DNA of 5,241 nucleotides from Streptomyces speibonae (GTDB taxonomy: Bacteria; Actinomycetota; Actinomycetes; Streptomycetales; Streptomycetaceae). A program made the position numbers and the translations under genes. Under the pieces are notes generated by a model, which ran no database searches, was not told where the DNA came from, and saw only the letters and a program-made list of their open reading frames with translations. Each line of letters starts with the position of its first letter. The first letter of the stretch is position 1. Location of the stretch: positions 40,558 to 45,798 of the forward strand of contig KL568638.1 of NCBI GenBank assembly GCA_000715605.1, written 5' to 3'. Positions 5,224-5,241 of this stretch are shown here, in pieces.

Positions 5224-5241
5224 CTGTCTCTTATACACATC
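5224..5241. other. Tn5/Nextera mosaic-end adapter sequence (library artefact)
   Basis: The last 18 bases, CTGTCTCTTATACACATC, equal the first 18 of the 19-base Tn5 mosaic end used in Nextera-type sequencing libraries (CTGTCTCTTATACACATCT). It is untrimmed adapter at a contig end, not genomic DNA. A minus-strand frame starting at the GTG at 5238 begins with the peptide (V/M)YKRQ, a telltale translation of this adapter, so any gene called from there is false. True genomic sequence ends at about 5223. Confidence 0.97.

Noticed and set aside
4780..5238. A 152-codon minus-strand frame starting MYKRQ.
   Set aside because: Its start lies in the sequencing adapter, its frame differs from the glpD-like frame, and its product is low-complexity Arg/Gly/Pro sequence.

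Overview
The window looks like a piece of a high-GC actinomycete chromosome, most likely Streptomyces or a close relative. Support comes from the very GC-rich DNA, strong G/C preference at third codon positions, TANNNT-type -10 boxes (two placed 6-7 bases before an ATG), and gene families common in that genus. It is probably the end of an assembled contig, because the last 18 bases match the Tn5/Nextera mosaic-end sequence and are not genomic.

Layout. Bases 1-2199 (minus strand) hold a carbohydrate-use pair: a GH43 beta-xylosidase-type glycosidase followed 15 bases later by a LacI-family regulator that runs off the left edge. A hairpin-rich spacer (2200-2379) precedes a second minus-strand pair: a sensorless SpoIIE/PP2C-type serine/threonine phosphatase (3428-4258), then a stand-alone MASE1 membrane sensor domain protein (2380-3375). 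A 195-base divergent promoter region (4259-4453) separates the phosphatase from a plus-strand 116-residue protein that I do not recognise (4454-4804). That gene is followed by two hairpins. A short reading frame with a signal peptide but no stop of its own (from 4892) comes next, and then, on the minus strand, the last 48 codons of a GlpD-type glycerol-3-phosphate dehydrogenase (5076-5222). The adapter follows.

How the genes may work together. The cytoplasmic glycosidase would hydrolyse imported xylo- or arabino-oligosaccharides, with the LacI protein as the probable local repressor. The phosphatase and MASE1 protein look like a signalling module divided into a soluble output enzyme and a membrane input domain, two parts that are often fused in Streptomyces proteins. 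No mobile element, CRISPR array, RNA gene or clearly novel system is visible. The points most worth following are the split MASE1/phosphatase pair, the unrecognised leaderless small gene, the broken-looking secreted frame and the adapter.
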